A stretch of 64,000 bases of DNA from Paenibacillus sp. FSL H7-0737 (GTDB taxonomy: Bacteria; Bacillota; Bacilli; Paenibacillales; Paenibacillaceae): positions 5,084,001 through 5,148,000 of the forward strand of contig NZ_CP009279.1 of NCBI RefSeq assembly GCF_000758545.1, written 5' to 3'. A model generated the notes under the pieces. That model did no database searches, had not been told where the DNA came from, and saw nothing but the letters and a program-made list of their open reading frames with translations. This document shows, piece after piece, positions 1-7,309 of the stretch; the stretch's first letter is position 1; each line of letters begins with the position of its first letter. The translations under genes were made by a program, and so were the position numbers.

Positions 1-5
1 GAAAC

Positions 6-110
6 TTAAATCAAGAAAGTTTTAGATATGATTACCAACAATATAAACAGAACCAGAATTGCAGTCGTAGAAGTAAAACCTCCGCCAAACCCTCCAGCAA
101 ATTCACCCAT
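6..110 (-). CDS. YjcZ-like sporulation microprotein, copy 1
   Basis: A 34-residue protein starting MGEFAGGFGGGF, then one hydrophobic segment (about residues 13-29, rich in I, L, V and F) and a short polar tail. A Gly/Phe-rich head plus a single membrane helix is the pattern of the YjcZ/YjcM family of tiny spore-associated proteins; the role of that family is poorly known. The ATG at 110 sits about 7 bases after an AAAGGAGG ribosome site; an overlapping ATG at 113 is too close to that site. A paralogue follows at 141-290, so this is a tandem duplicate. Family assignment is by composition and motif only. Confidence 0.75.
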   Translation of the reverse strand: MGEFAGGFGGGFTSTTAILVLFILLVIISKTFLI

Positions 111-140
111 CATAATTCCTCCTTTGTAAATTAATTCTAC

Positions 141-290
141 TTAAAATATACAGGCTTTTGTAATGATGACCAGCAGGATAAAGAGCACCAAGATTGCACC
201 TGTGGATGTAAAAGCTCCACCAACAAAACGTTCAGGTTCACGTTCACGTTCACGTTCTCCAATACCGCATCCACCAACAAATTCGCCCAT
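141..290 (-). CDS. YjcZ-like sporulation microprotein, copy 2 with Arg-Glu insert
   Basis: A 49-residue paralogue of the neighbouring microprotein. It begins MGEFVGGCGIG and ends with the same membrane helix (FTSTGAILVLFILLVII). Between head and helix it carries an extra charged stretch, EREREREPER, encoded by a tandem hexanucleotide repeat. A strong AAAGGAGG site precedes the ATG at 290. The helix is nearly identical to copy 1, which supports a recent duplication. A longer frame crossing this gene was judged a shadow. Function unknown; presumably a small spore or membrane protein. Confidence 0.72.
   Translation of the reverse strand: MGEFVGGCGIGEREREREPERFVGGAFTSTGAILVLFILLVIITKACIF
228..257. 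repeat. Five tandem hexanucleotide units inside the microprotein gene
   Basis: On the plus strand five 6-base units ACGTTC run in a row, the second changed to AGGTTC. On the coding strand they give alternating Glu and Arg codons. The unit is a multiple of three, so copy-number change would lengthen or shorten the charged linker without breaking the frame. Confidence 0.85.
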
Positions 291-654
291 TCGTGAATTC
301 CTCCTTTGTAATTGAATACAAATGTAGGATATGCCAGTTTTCTGATCGTGCTTGGGTATATGAGAGATGAAATTAACCCCGCTAACCAATTAAGGTAGAC
401 GGGGTATTTGATAGACACATTTATGCTAAAACTAAATTCAAATTCATTTCTGATGTAATAAACATCAGCAACCTTAACCTCCCATTCCTGGACTGGACCC
501 TCACAATTAATTACGCAGTTGGCCAGAAACACCTTTTCTGTTTTTCAAATAGTTATATCCGCCAATAGATATGAGGGCTCCACACAACATTACAACCATC
601 AAAGATGGTCGTTCCTCATTCGCAACATCATAAAAAATAATGAAAAGCCTGGTT
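291..654. other. Intergenic stretch without a supported gene
   Basis: This holds the upstream region of the second microprotein gene and the 3' flank of the small membrane protein gene. A minus-strand open frame crosses it (to about 532), but it has no usable ribosome site and runs through the microprotein gene in another frame. No clear promoter or terminator was seen. Confidence 0.5.
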
Positions 655-798
655 TCATTTTCTCTGCTTTATGTATTTCTTAATCAAATAAAACAATACA
701 AATCCTAACAACACCAAGCCAAGTATGGTGATCCATAGAATCGTTGGATTCCCTACGAAAAAGTATGTATTTCTGTATTGAAAATCTTCATTGCTCAT
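655..798 (-). CDS. Small single-pass membrane protein, unknown function
   Basis: A 47-residue protein starting MSNEDFQYRNTYFF, with one strongly hydrophobic segment at about residues 17-38 and a basic C-terminal tail (KKYIKQRK). It should sit in the cytoplasmic membrane with the basic tail inside. An AAGGAG site lies about 10 bases before the ATG at 798. The gene is just downstream of the Mrr-like nuclease gene (31 bases apart) and in the same direction, so the two may be co-transcribed. No family recognised. Confidence 0.55.
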   Translation of the reverse strand: MSNEDFQYRNTYFFVGNPTILWITILGLVLLGFVLFYLIKKYIKQRK

Positions 799-828
799 CA
801 GTATAAAGCTCCTTGTTCTACGAACTAT

Positions 829-1473
829 CTATTTCTTCGCAGCCCATCGTTTTTCAACTTTGAAGCCCTTCTTAATTACTTTATTATCCCATGAATCCAG
901 TATAATCCTGGGCTCTGACTCAAGGATATCCTTTGCTTTATCAATCTGCCCTGACTTGAAAAAGTTTATAATTTCTATAAGGTCACTTCTACTATGTAAT
1001 CTTACGGCGTTATAACTAGCAAGTTCTTCACACGCTGAGGTATATTGGTTTGAGGATATTACCATGGACTTTTTTGCCCTGTAATATCTCATGGAACTAT
1101 AGATCTCTTGAACAGCTCCTAACCCTACTGGATAAGAATAACGCTTTGCCTGAACGACATTTCGAACCCCCTCCCCGTCTGTAAACACTAAGTCAGATCC
1201 AAAATCTCTGCCTCCTCTCGTTTTATATGCATCACTATAACCCATGGCCAAAAATAAACGATACAGATATTCTACAAAGCCAGTTCCGTCTTCCATTCGG
1301 TCTATGTCCTGGATCGTAATCTTAAGTGGATCAATTACTATACTTTGGGGAGGGTAACTCTTCTTTCTAGATAAAACTTTGAATACAAAAATAGCAGTAA
1401 TAATAGCAAGAATAACCAACAAAATTATCATTTTTGTCAACCAGCAACCCCCATTAATATAAGAACCTCGCAT
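829..1473 (-). CDS. Membrane-anchored Mrr-like restriction endonuclease-fold protein
   Basis: A 214-residue protein. An N-terminal membrane helix (about residues 15-34) is followed by a basic linker and a PD-(D/E)XK nuclease-like domain. Visible signature: G-G-R-D-F-G-S-D (D90, D94) then V-V-Q-A-K (Q108-x-K110), the QxK variant typical of the Mrr_cat family, which cuts DNA and often targets modified or foreign DNA. The start at 1473 overlaps the stop of the upstream GNAT gene as TAATG, which suggests translational coupling; a TTG at 1440 is an alternative start. Nuclease activity and target are inferred. A tethered Mrr-fold protein could act in DNA uptake or phage defence, but nothing here shows which. 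Confidence 0.7.
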   Translation of the reverse strand: MRGSYINGGCWLTKMIILLVILAIITAIFVFKVLSRKKSYPPQSIVIDPLKITIQDIDRMEDGTGFVEYLYRLFLAMGYSDAYKTRGGRDFGSDLVFTDGEGVRNVVQAKRYSYPVGLGAVQEIYSSMRYYRAKKSMVISSNQYTSACEELASYNAVRLHSRSDLIEIINFFKSGQIDKAKDILESEPRIILDSWDNKVIKKGFKVEKRWAAKK

Positions 1474-1949
1474 TAACTAATGAATACTTGTGTTCTTCTT
1501 CCTACTTCAATTCGTTCAGTAAATTTTCCTCCTGTATATTCTTCTATTGCCTTTTTCCAAAAGAGTTGAGCGGGCTTGTTGTTATCTATTTGGTAAACTT
1601 CCCATTTTCCCTGGTGCATATCAAATATATCTTTAGCAACCAATCTCCCTAATCCCAGCCTACGATACTTCTTCGCAATAAAAAATTCAGCAATAGAAAA
1701 ATATGCGTCATCTTCTTCCCGATTTTTTAATTTGACTAAGACAAATCCAACAATTTTCCCATTGAGACTGATTAAATATGGATAATTGGGGTCTTTAGAC
1801 CAATATTCATCAATTGGATAATTACCATATTTACCGTTTGCCTCAAACTGCAACTCCATAAATTCTGAGAAATCATAAATATAGAATTGTAACAGGTTGC
1901 TGAGTATTTCTTTATGTTCCAAGGTTGCTATTTTGATTTCATAGTCCAT
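1473..1949 (-). CDS. GNAT-family N-acetyltransferase
   Basis: A 158-residue protein counted from the ATG at 1949 (MDYEIKIATLEHKEI), chosen because a GAGGG site lies about 11 bases upstream; an ATG 12 bases earlier abuts that site. Features of the GNAT fold are visible: the strand NGKIVGFVLVKL, the strand with AEFFIAKKYRRLGLG where R-R-x-G-x-G forms the acetyl-CoA pyrophosphate loop, and the late YQIDNNKPAQLFWKKA segment with its conserved N and A residues. The substrate is unknown. It is coupled to the downstream Mrr-like gene. Confidence 0.85.
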   Translation of the reverse strand: MDYEIKIATLEHKEILSNLLQFYIYDFSEFMELQFEANGKYGNYPIDEYWSKDPNYPYLISLNGKIVGFVLVKLKNREEDDAYFSIAEFFIAKKYRRLGLGRLVAKDIFDMHQGKWEVYQIDNNKPAQLFWKKAIEEYTGGKFTERIEVGRRTQVFIS

Positions 1950-2025
1950 GTTTGATACCATCCCTCTGTAGATTCAACTATCGTTTCCCGTTAGTTAAGT
2001 CCCAAACAAACCATGTTGCGATAAA

Positions 2026-2481
2026 TTACTTTATAGTGTCGTGTTCATAGATTTTGGTGGGTCGTCCCCATTCAAAATTATCCAAACCGATTTCTCTGAA
2101 TCCATATTTCTCATAGTAACGAATATGGTCAGTCGTTATATAAACCTTCGTATATCCCAATTGCCCCACCATTTTTCTGGCATGCTCCAACAATACTGAA
2201 CCTAAACCTTGCCCTCGCTCATTCTCGTCAATGAACAAAGGAGCAATCCATGGCGATAAATCTTTTCGAATTATATATTCCTGCTCAATCAATTGATAAA
2301 ATCCAATTATTTTGTCGTTTTTTAATAGCAGAAATGTTAATGGCAAACCATCTTCAGCCGATAAACTTTCGTCAATTTTAGGGAGTACCACCTTCTGAAC
2401 GTTTGGCCATTTTTCTTTAACATATTCAGCAAACTCTATATGACGCTCTGGACACTCTATTATAGATTTAATAGCTTGCAT
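2026..2481 (-). CDS. GNAT-family N-acetyltransferase
   Basis: A 151-residue acetyltransferase. The acetyl-CoA loop appears as ENERGQGLGSVLLEHA (R-G-Q-G-L-G, about residues 90-95) after the strand WIAPLFID, and the C-terminal YYEKYGFREIG is the usual last helix-strand of the fold. An AAGGAG site precedes the ATG at 2481. Its direction matches the GNAT-nuclease pair downstream, but 76 bases separate them, so co-transcription is uncertain. Substrate unknown. Confidence 0.87.
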   Translation of the reverse strand: MQAIKSIIECPERHIEFAEYVKEKWPNVQKVVLPKIDESLSAEDGLPLTFLLLKNDKIIGFYQLIEQEYIIRKDLSPWIAPLFIDENERGQGLGSVLLEHARKMVGQLGYTKVYITTDHIRYYEKYGFREIGLDNFEWGRPTKIYEHDTIK

Positions 2482-2610
2482 TAAGTCACTCCTTCATAAA
2501 TACGGTTCTTGATGAGTATCACCTTCAAAAAAAGGTGCTTTCAGATTACACCTTAAGTTAACTGCGGGAAACGGAAAGTTTATTTTAAGTTAAACTATAC
2601 TGCCTGTTAG

Positions 2611-3092
2611 CTTGATGAGGCAGGCGCCCGCCAGTCTATTGTGTTTTCATTGGCAATTTATACTGGAATGAGACGTGGTGAGATCCTTGGACTTCGCTGG
2701 GGTGATATCGACTTCGCAAAGAAAGAACTCAAGGTGATTCAGACGGCCAACTGGACACGGGATGGTTTAGTCATTCAACGCCCGAAGACGAATGATTCCA
2801 TACGACGGGTAAAACTTTTTCAGAATATTATTGATGACCTTAAGAGCGCTACAAACAAATCGAGGATTATAAAAAAAGAATATGGAGACTCATATGAGGA
2901 TAATGACTTAGTATGTTGCTAGCTGGTGGAGGCTATATAGATCCAAGGTAGCTGAACGACTGGGTATGACTCTAGCGATGTTCAACGAACGATAATCACC
3001 TACTCCCAATCAAACTGGAAGAGGCCGTTGACAAAATTGAAGCAGAACTGAATAAATACGCTGAAAAACAGTTCGAAACTGCAGAAAAATAA
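2611..3092 (+). pseudogene. Remnant of a phage/ICE-type tyrosine integrase
   Basis: An open stretch from 2611 (after a stop) to 2922 reads LDEAGARQSIVFSLAIYTGM then RRGEILGLRWGDID: the box-I region of tyrosine recombinases with the first catalytic Arg. After 2922 the frame ends, and scattered pieces of an integrase C-terminus remain: VAERLGMTLAMFNER, then in another frame LPIKLEEAVDKIEAELNKYA up to a TAA at 3092. The N-terminal SAM-like domain, the H-x-x-R box and the catalytic Tyr context are missing or scrambled. This is a decayed integrase lying about 120 bases from the 3' end of a tRNA gene, the usual place for such elements. Confidence 0.75.
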
Positions 3093-3179
3093 TTCACGTT
3101 AGCAAATCCGTTAGCAAACTTAAAATCCCGGCCTTTCCCCCATCCTATTTTCTTTATATCACTAACCCTATAGACAGCA

Positions 3180-3206
3180 AAAAACCCTTACAAAGTAAGG
3201 GTTTTT
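3180..3206 (-). terminator. Terminator after the tRNA pair
   Basis: Inverted repeat AAAAACCCTTAC / GTAAGGGTTTTT with a 3-base loop. Read on the minus strand it gives a stem followed by a T run, directly downstream of tRNA-Ile2. The symmetric A/T flanks would also let it work on the plus strand. Confidence 0.85.
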
Positions 3207-3212
3207 GATAAG

Positions 3213-3286
3213 TGGGCCCTGAGGGACTCGAACCCCCGACCAATCGGTTATGAGCCGACCGCTCTAACCAACTGAGCTAAGGGCCC
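3213..3286 (-). tRNA. tRNA-Ile2 (anticodon CAU, lysidine type)
   Basis: A 74-base cloverleaf: acceptor GGGCCCT pairing with AGGGCCC, D-arm TAGCTCAGTTGGTTAGAG, anticodon loop CTCATAA, and T-arm GGTTCGAGTC. CCA is not encoded. The anticodon is CAU, but the body (GGCTCATAACC stem-loop) matches the minor isoleucine tRNA of Firmicutes rather than elongator Met; it would need TilS to convert C34 to lysidine and read AUA. It is followed by a terminator and preceded by tRNA-fMet. Confidence 0.85.
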
Positions 3287-3326
3287 GGATCTAAAAATAT
3301 CCGAATGTACAATTGCTGTTGTAAAT

Positions 3327-3407
<81 letters not shown>

Positions 3408-3439
3408 TCAGAAAAAATATTCAAACAGCGACAATAAAT

Positions 3440-3469
3440 AATATACATTACAAATTGGGTCTACGTCAA
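3440..3469 (-). promoter_or_regulatory. SigA-type promoter of the tRNA pair
   Basis: On the minus strand TTGACG (3469-3464), an 18-base spacer, then TATATT (3445-3440). The first tRNA base lies about 33 bases further on. Confidence 0.65.
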
Positions 3470-3489
3470 GGAAGAATTTATAAAAGTTC

Positions 3490-3654
3490 TCAAGGCAGAA
3501 ATCTAACCCCGTATCTTCCCTTACGGGATCGATAAATTTCTACAAAACGTGGGTCATGATAACCGTAAATCCAGCCATCTTGCTCCAATCTTTTAGCCAA
3601 ACAACCTGCTTGAAATCTGGTCCTGAACAGTTTCGCGAAGTATATCCAATTCAT
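3490..3654 (-). CDS. Small basic hypothetical protein
   Basis: A 54-residue protein, MNWIYFAKLF... to ...GRYGVRFLP, rich in Arg and aromatic residues. A GAAGAGGG site lies just upstream of the ATG at 3654. No membrane segment and no recognised domain. The phrase AKRLEQDGWIYGYHDPRFVE looks like a compact folded unit. It lies between the terminator of the solute-binding protein gene and the tRNA promoter, so it is probably its own unit. Longer in-frame extensions upstream cross the terminator hairpin and were rejected. Confidence 0.5.
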   Translation of the reverse strand: MNWIYFAKLFRTRFQAGCLAKRLEQDGWIYGYHDPRFVEIYRSRKGRYGVRFLP

Positions 3655-3726
3655 GATGCCCTCTTCTCCTTTTCGCAAATTTATGATACACCGCTCTGAA
3701 CTTATCATGCCCAAGTTCCACAAAAT

Positions 3727-3750
3727 AAGCCACCAGAAAACTGGTGGCTT
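3727..3750 (-). terminator. Terminator of the solute-binding protein gene
   Basis: Perfect 10-base stem AAGCCACCAG / CTGGTGGCTT with an AAAA loop, followed on the minus strand by ATTTTG. It starts 17 bases after the stop codon at 3767. Confidence 0.85.
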
Positions 3751-3766
3751 AGGGCATATTCCAGAG

Positions 3767-5254
3767 TCATTCACCGATCGAGTCAAAATAGACCGTGGGA
3801 TCTTTTTCAAGTGTATCCAGCATGGTATTCCCTTGCTTCTCCCAAGCTTTGAGTGCATTCTCGACGGTTTTCTTCCCCTGATAAACATCAATGAATAGTT
3901 GACGTCCAACATCGCTAATCCGGCTAATCCCAGGCTTCTGCATCTGTAAACTGATCAATAAAGGATCCGTTGCAGGTAAAGGCTTAAGTGTATAAAAAGC
4001 TTCCAAATTTACAGAAGGGGTCTGAGCGGTAATATAATCCTTACGGGAAGTCAGTTCACTCTTGTTATGAGCTTTAATTTTCGCAACCTCATTACTGTTG
4101 ACGAACTTAATCAAATCCCAGGCATCTTCCTTATTAGTAGCCGTAGAACTAATTGCCATCATATTACCAAGCCATGTTCCAATGGCAACATCCGGTTTTT
4201 CCTGAAAGGTAGGTACAGTAACCACACCCCATTTGATGGGACTGTAATTTTTGATCTTAGCAGCATTACGGGCCACTCCCGCCAGTTCATTGAGATAACC
4301 ATATTCTCCAACGACCATTGCTGCTTTTCCTGTGAGGAACAGATCGCCTTGGATTGGACTGTAGGCATTCCCTTCTGTTCCTGCAAAATCCAACCCATTT
4401 AGCTCAGGTACAATTTGTTTCTTAACCAACTGGCTGTAAGTAGTCCAAGCCTGATTCCACTGTGTGGTATTTACAGTCATGTGCTGACCCTTATTATCGT
4501 ACATCGTAAGTTCTAGCGGTGCGACATAGCTCTGCATATCCCAGAATGGATCACTTAAGTAACGGTTCATCGAGAACCCGTATATCCGAGTTTCTTTATT
4601 AGATGACTTCTTCGTCACCTTATCTGCCAGTGTAAACAGTTCATTCCAAGTCATCTTGTCCGTTGGATAGCTCACACCAGCAGCATCAAAGATTCCCTTG
4701 TTATAAAAAAGCGCACTAGACGAGAAGATCGGCGCCAACGCAAAAAGACTTCCTCTACCCAGCTCACGAACTCCATTCAGCATTGTAGGCGCCATATTGC
4801 TTAAATCATACTGATCACGCGCTATAAGCGGCTCCAGCGATTGGACAAGATTATGATCTACCAAACTCTTCACTAATGCGCTATCACCGACGATCACATC
4901 AACAGGCTTATCCCCGCCCATAATTGCTCGGATATTTTCCAAATTGTCAGAGCTTGCGTCTGAGGAGGTGTTATTGTACCGAAGGTCATTCGTATCTATA
5001 GCCGGAATAATCTCCAATTTGATTTCTGGATGCTGCAATTCATACATATCTGTAAACTGCTGACGAAAAAACGAATCGTCCTCCCCAGACCATAGACTCC
5101 CAATACGCAATACACGTTGCTTCACTGAAGCCTTAGAAGGCTCAGCCCAAGCCGTATTCCACCCATCAGAGATTAGTGGTAGTATCAGCGCAGCGCATAC
5201 CCCAAGGCTTAACCAGCGGCGCCACAGCCGTTTATTGTTGTTTATATGATTCAT
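3767..5254 (-). CDS. Extracellular solute-binding protein, family 1 (orphan ABC component)
   Basis: A 495-residue protein from the ATG at 5254 (GGGAGGATATAATA upstream). A signal peptide is visible: basic NNNKRLWRRW, hydrophobic LSLGVCAALILPL, and an AWA-E cut site near residue 37. No lipobox at the expected place, so it looks secreted or wall-retained rather than lipid-anchored. The mature part follows the sugar-type binding-protein pattern (RIGSLWSGEDDSFFRQQFTD..., ...AMVVGEYGYLNELAG..., ...EDAWDLIKFVNSNEVAK). Such proteins normally deliver sugars or oligosaccharides to permeases, but no permease or ATPase gene is adjacent. Substrate unknown; it may pair with a remote transporter or act as a sensor. 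Confidence 0.85.
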   Translation of the reverse strand: MNHINNNKRLWRRWLSLGVCAALILPLISDGWNTAWAEPSKASVKQRVLRIGSLWSGEDDSFFRQQFTDMYELQHPEIKLEIIPAIDTNDLRYNNTSSDASSDNLENIRAIMGGDKPVDVIVGDSALVKSLVDHNLVQSLEPLIARDQYDLSNMAPTMLNGVRELGRGSLFALAPIFSSSALFYNKGIFDAAGVSYPTDKMTWNELFTLADKVTKKSSNKETRIYGFSMNRYLSDPFWDMQSYVAPLELTMYDNKGQHMTVNTTQWNQAWTTYSQLVKKQIVPELNGLDFAGTEGNAYSPIQGDLFLTGKAAMVVGEYGYLNELAGVARNAAKIKNYSPIKWGVVTVPTFQEKPDVAIGTWLGNMMAISSTATNKEDAWDLIKFVNSNEVAKIKAHNKSELTSRKDYITAQTPSVNLEAFYTLKPLPATDPLLISLQMQKPGISRISDVGRQLFIDVYQGKKTVENALKAWEKQGNTMLDTLEKDPTVYFDSIGE

Positions 5255-5511
5255 TATTATATCCTCCCATAAATACTTGATTCTTCTACATCTTATGGAT
5301 AAATAATCCATAATCCTAGTAACAGTATAAAGCTTTAATCAAGAAGGGAAGTTACAGGACGTTTAAAGTTATACTACGATTTCTTCATATTATTCTCATA
5401 AAAATGTTACTAGGAGCTTTTGCAGATACACGATCTCCACTTTCCCACTCACACTTGCTCACTTACTACATTCCCGCTGACCGACACAATCCTACCCTCT
5501 ACGACTGGATA
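5255..5511. other. Upstream region of the solute-binding protein gene
   Basis: AT-rich spacer that should contain the promoter of the solute-binding protein gene; no convincing -35/-10 pair was seen. A short plus-strand open frame begins at 5404 but runs into the palindrome array and is not considered a gene. Confidence 0.4.
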
Positions 5512-5758
5512 ATTGCACTTTCTGCAACTATTAGAGCCGAGTTTATTTTGGTTCTCCTTTTAATTGCACTCTGTACAATTAAAAACCGTTACTAGAAGGT
5601 TTCGACAGATACTAGGCTGATAATAATTGCGCAAAGTGCAACTATAGTTCCAATTCCTCTAAGAAAAGTTAGTTTAAGTGTACAAAATACAACTATTCGT
5701 GTCTTGGATGACAGTTGAGAATGTTGTGTCCCTCTTTTTATTCGCACTCCTCACAATA
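5512..5758. repeat. Intergenic palindrome array (ATTGCAC family)
   Basis: Five imperfect palindromes of about 19 bases begin at 5512, 5563, 5626, 5677 and 5740, so the spacing is 51, 63, 51, 63. Units 1 and 2 read ATTGCACTTTCTGCAACTA and ATTGCACTCTGTACAATTA; units 3 and 4 match their reverse complements (unit 3 reversed is TTGCACTTTGCGCAA); unit 5 returns to the first orientation. The sequence between units is not conserved. The array fills the gap between the pyr operon terminator and the solute-binding protein gene. Confidence 0.75.
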
Positions 5759-5789
5759 ATAAAAGCCCCTCACTGAAAAGTGAGAGGCT
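5754..5789 (-). terminator. Terminator of the pyr operon
   Basis: Stem AGCCTCTCAC / GTGAGGGGCT with a 6-base loop, followed on the minus strand by TTTTATTATT. It lies 28 bases after the pyrE stop. Confidence 0.88.
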
Positions 5790-5817
5790 CGCCTAAACTA
5801 TACTCATTTATTTAAGC

Positions 5818-6456
5818 TTAAACACCAAATGATGAAGGATCTTTTCTCCAAGACTTCAGTACTTCTACGTCCGTCGATTCAATTTTACCTTGTGCAAGAG
5901 CCACATCAATCAATGTGCTGTAGTTGGACAAGCTTTGTAATGGCATTTCAGCTGCAGCAAAAGCATCCACTGCACGGTCCAGCTCATAGCTGAAGATTGC
6001 GAGTACAGCCAGCACTTCTGCGCCAGCTTCTTGCACGGCCTGAGCCGCTTTGATGGAGCTTCCACCTGTGGAGATCAGATCTTCAATAACAACAACCTTT
6101 TGTCCCGGCTTAATCAGACCTTCGATCTGATTCTGCTTGCCGTGGCCTTTAGCTTTATCACGGATATAAGCCATAGGCAGATTGAGCTTATCTGCTACCC
6201 AAGCTGCGTGTGGAATACCCGCGGTTGCTGTACCTGCGATCACTTCAGCGTCCGGATACTCGCTCTTAATAAGCTGGGCGAAGGCATCTGCAATATAGTT
6301 ACGAACTTCTGGGTAAGCCATAGTCAGACGATTGTCGCAATAGATCGGCGATTTGATACCAGAGGTCCATGTAAAAGGCTCCTGTGGACGCAGCGCTACT
6401 GCTCCAATCTCCAGCAAATAACTTGCTACTTGTTCACTTCTATTTAATGAGCTCAT
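5818..6456 (-). CDS. pyrE: Orotate phosphoribosyltransferase
   Basis: A 212-residue cytoplasmic enzyme that joins orotate to PRPP to make OMP, step 5 of UMP synthesis. The PRPP-binding loop is visible as KVVVIEDLISTGGSSIKAA (about residues 120-138), and IAGTATAGIPHAAWVADKL and KAKGHGKQNQIEG are typical of PyrE. The ATG at 6456 overlaps the pyrF stop as ATGA, and GGAG lies within the end of pyrF, so the two are translationally coupled. It is the last gene of the pyr operon, followed by a clear terminator. Confidence 0.97.
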   Translation of the reverse strand: MSSLNRSEQVASYLLEIGAVALRPQEPFTWTSGIKSPIYCDNRLTMAYPEVRNYIADAFAQLIKSEYPDAEVIAGTATAGIPHAAWVADKLNLPMAYIRDKAKGHGKQNQIEGLIKPGQKVVVIEDLISTGGSSIKAAQAVQEAGAEVLAVLAIFSYELDRAVDAFAAAEMPLQSLSNYSTLIDVALAQGKIESTDVEVLKSWRKDPSSFGV

Positions 6457-7199
6457 GCTAGGGTCATCTCCTCAATAATGTTTAGTGCTGCGTGACGTGG
6501 ATCTGGTGAAGCTGTAATCGGCCGTCCTACAACAAGGTAGTGACTACCCTGACGAATGGCTTTTCCAGGCGTCATAACCCGGGACTGATCGTCCAAGGAA
6601 GCACCTGCTGGCCGGATACCCGGTGTAACCGTGCAAAATGCTGGGCCGCAAGCTTCTGCGATAGCTGCGGACTCTTGTGGCGATGCTACTACGCCATCTA
6701 GACCCGCATCGGCAGCCAGCTTGGCGTATCTTACCACAGTATCCGCTACCTCTCCAGCGATCCCAATTTCGTTATTCATCACTTCTTGACTCGTACTGGT
6801 TAGCTGGGTAACTGCAATAATCAAAGGCATCTTAAGGGCAGCATTAGCACTAACTGCTGAAGCCGCTCCTTCGCGTGCTGCAGCCATCATGGCTGAGCCT
6901 CCTGCCGCGTGTACGTTAAACATATCAGCGCCAAGATTCGTAAGACTTTGAGCGCCACCTTTTACCGTGTTAGGGATATCATGCATTTTCACGTCAACGA
7001 ACACAGAATAGCCACGAGATTTCAGCTCTTGAATAAATTCTGGTCCTGCCGCATAGAACAGCTGCATGCCTACCTTCATATAGCAAGGAATTCCTTCCAG
7101 CTTATCGATCAAGGCTCTTGCTCCAGTCACATCAGGATAATCCAAAGCGATCATCAGACGGTTCGCCATCGCTTTCCACTCTACTTCTCCTACTCCCAT
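6453..7199 (-). CDS. pyrF: Orotidine-5'-phosphate decarboxylase
   Basis: A 248-residue enzyme of the class-I OMP decarboxylases, the last step to UMP. The catalytic D-x-K-x-x-D motif is VDVKMHDIPNTV; N-terminal MIALDYPD and C-terminal TPGIRPAG plus HYLVVGRPI (phosphate binding) fit a TIM barrel. The start at 7199 is chosen because AGGAG lies 7 bases before it; an ATG at 7205 is too close, and an ATG at 7169 would give the more usual short N-terminus but has no good ribosome site. It overlaps pyrE by 4 bases. In Bacillus subtilis pyrK and pyrD sit between carB and pyrF; here they are absent. Confidence 0.96.
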   Translation of the reverse strand: MGVGEVEWKAMANRLMIALDYPDVTGARALIDKLEGIPCYMKVGMQLFYAAGPEFIQELKSRGYSVFVDVKMHDIPNTVKGGAQSLTNLGADMFNVHAAGGSAMMAAAREGAASAVSANAALKMPLIIAVTQLTSTSQEVMNNEIGIAGEVADTVVRYAKLAADAGLDGVVASPQESAAIAEACGPAFCTVTPGIRPAGASLDDQSRVMTPGKAIRQGSHYLVVGRPITASPDPRHAALNIIEEMTLA

Positions 7200-7256
7200 A
7201 ACCATGCTCCTATCCAGTGCAGACTACATCCACACCCTTTATTTATTAGACCCTAG

Positions 7257-7297
7257 GCATAGCGGAACGGTCTGCGTAAACGCAAACCGCCCTATGC
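7257..7297 (-). other. Long hairpin in the carB-pyrF spacer
   Basis: The ends GCATAG and CTATGC pair, and GGTTTGCG / CGCAGACC pair inside, giving a roughly 40-base imperfect hairpin. No T run follows on the minus strand, so it is more likely an RNA processing or stability element than a terminator. Confidence 0.55.
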
Positions 7298-7309
7298 ATC
7301 TTTATGAGA

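Noticed and set aside
137..532. 131-residue minus-strand frame over the microprotein region
   Set aside because: It crosses the second YjcZ-like gene and its AAAGGAGG site in another frame; the start is fused to its own possible ribosome site.
5404..5595. 63-residue plus-strand open frame
   Set aside because: It runs through two palindrome units, has no ribosome site, and its sequence is explained by the repeat array.
5512..5758. CRISPR array
   Set aside because: Regular spacing recalls CRISPR, but the repeats are short, degenerate palindromes that flip orientation, spacer lengths alternate, and no cas genes are present.
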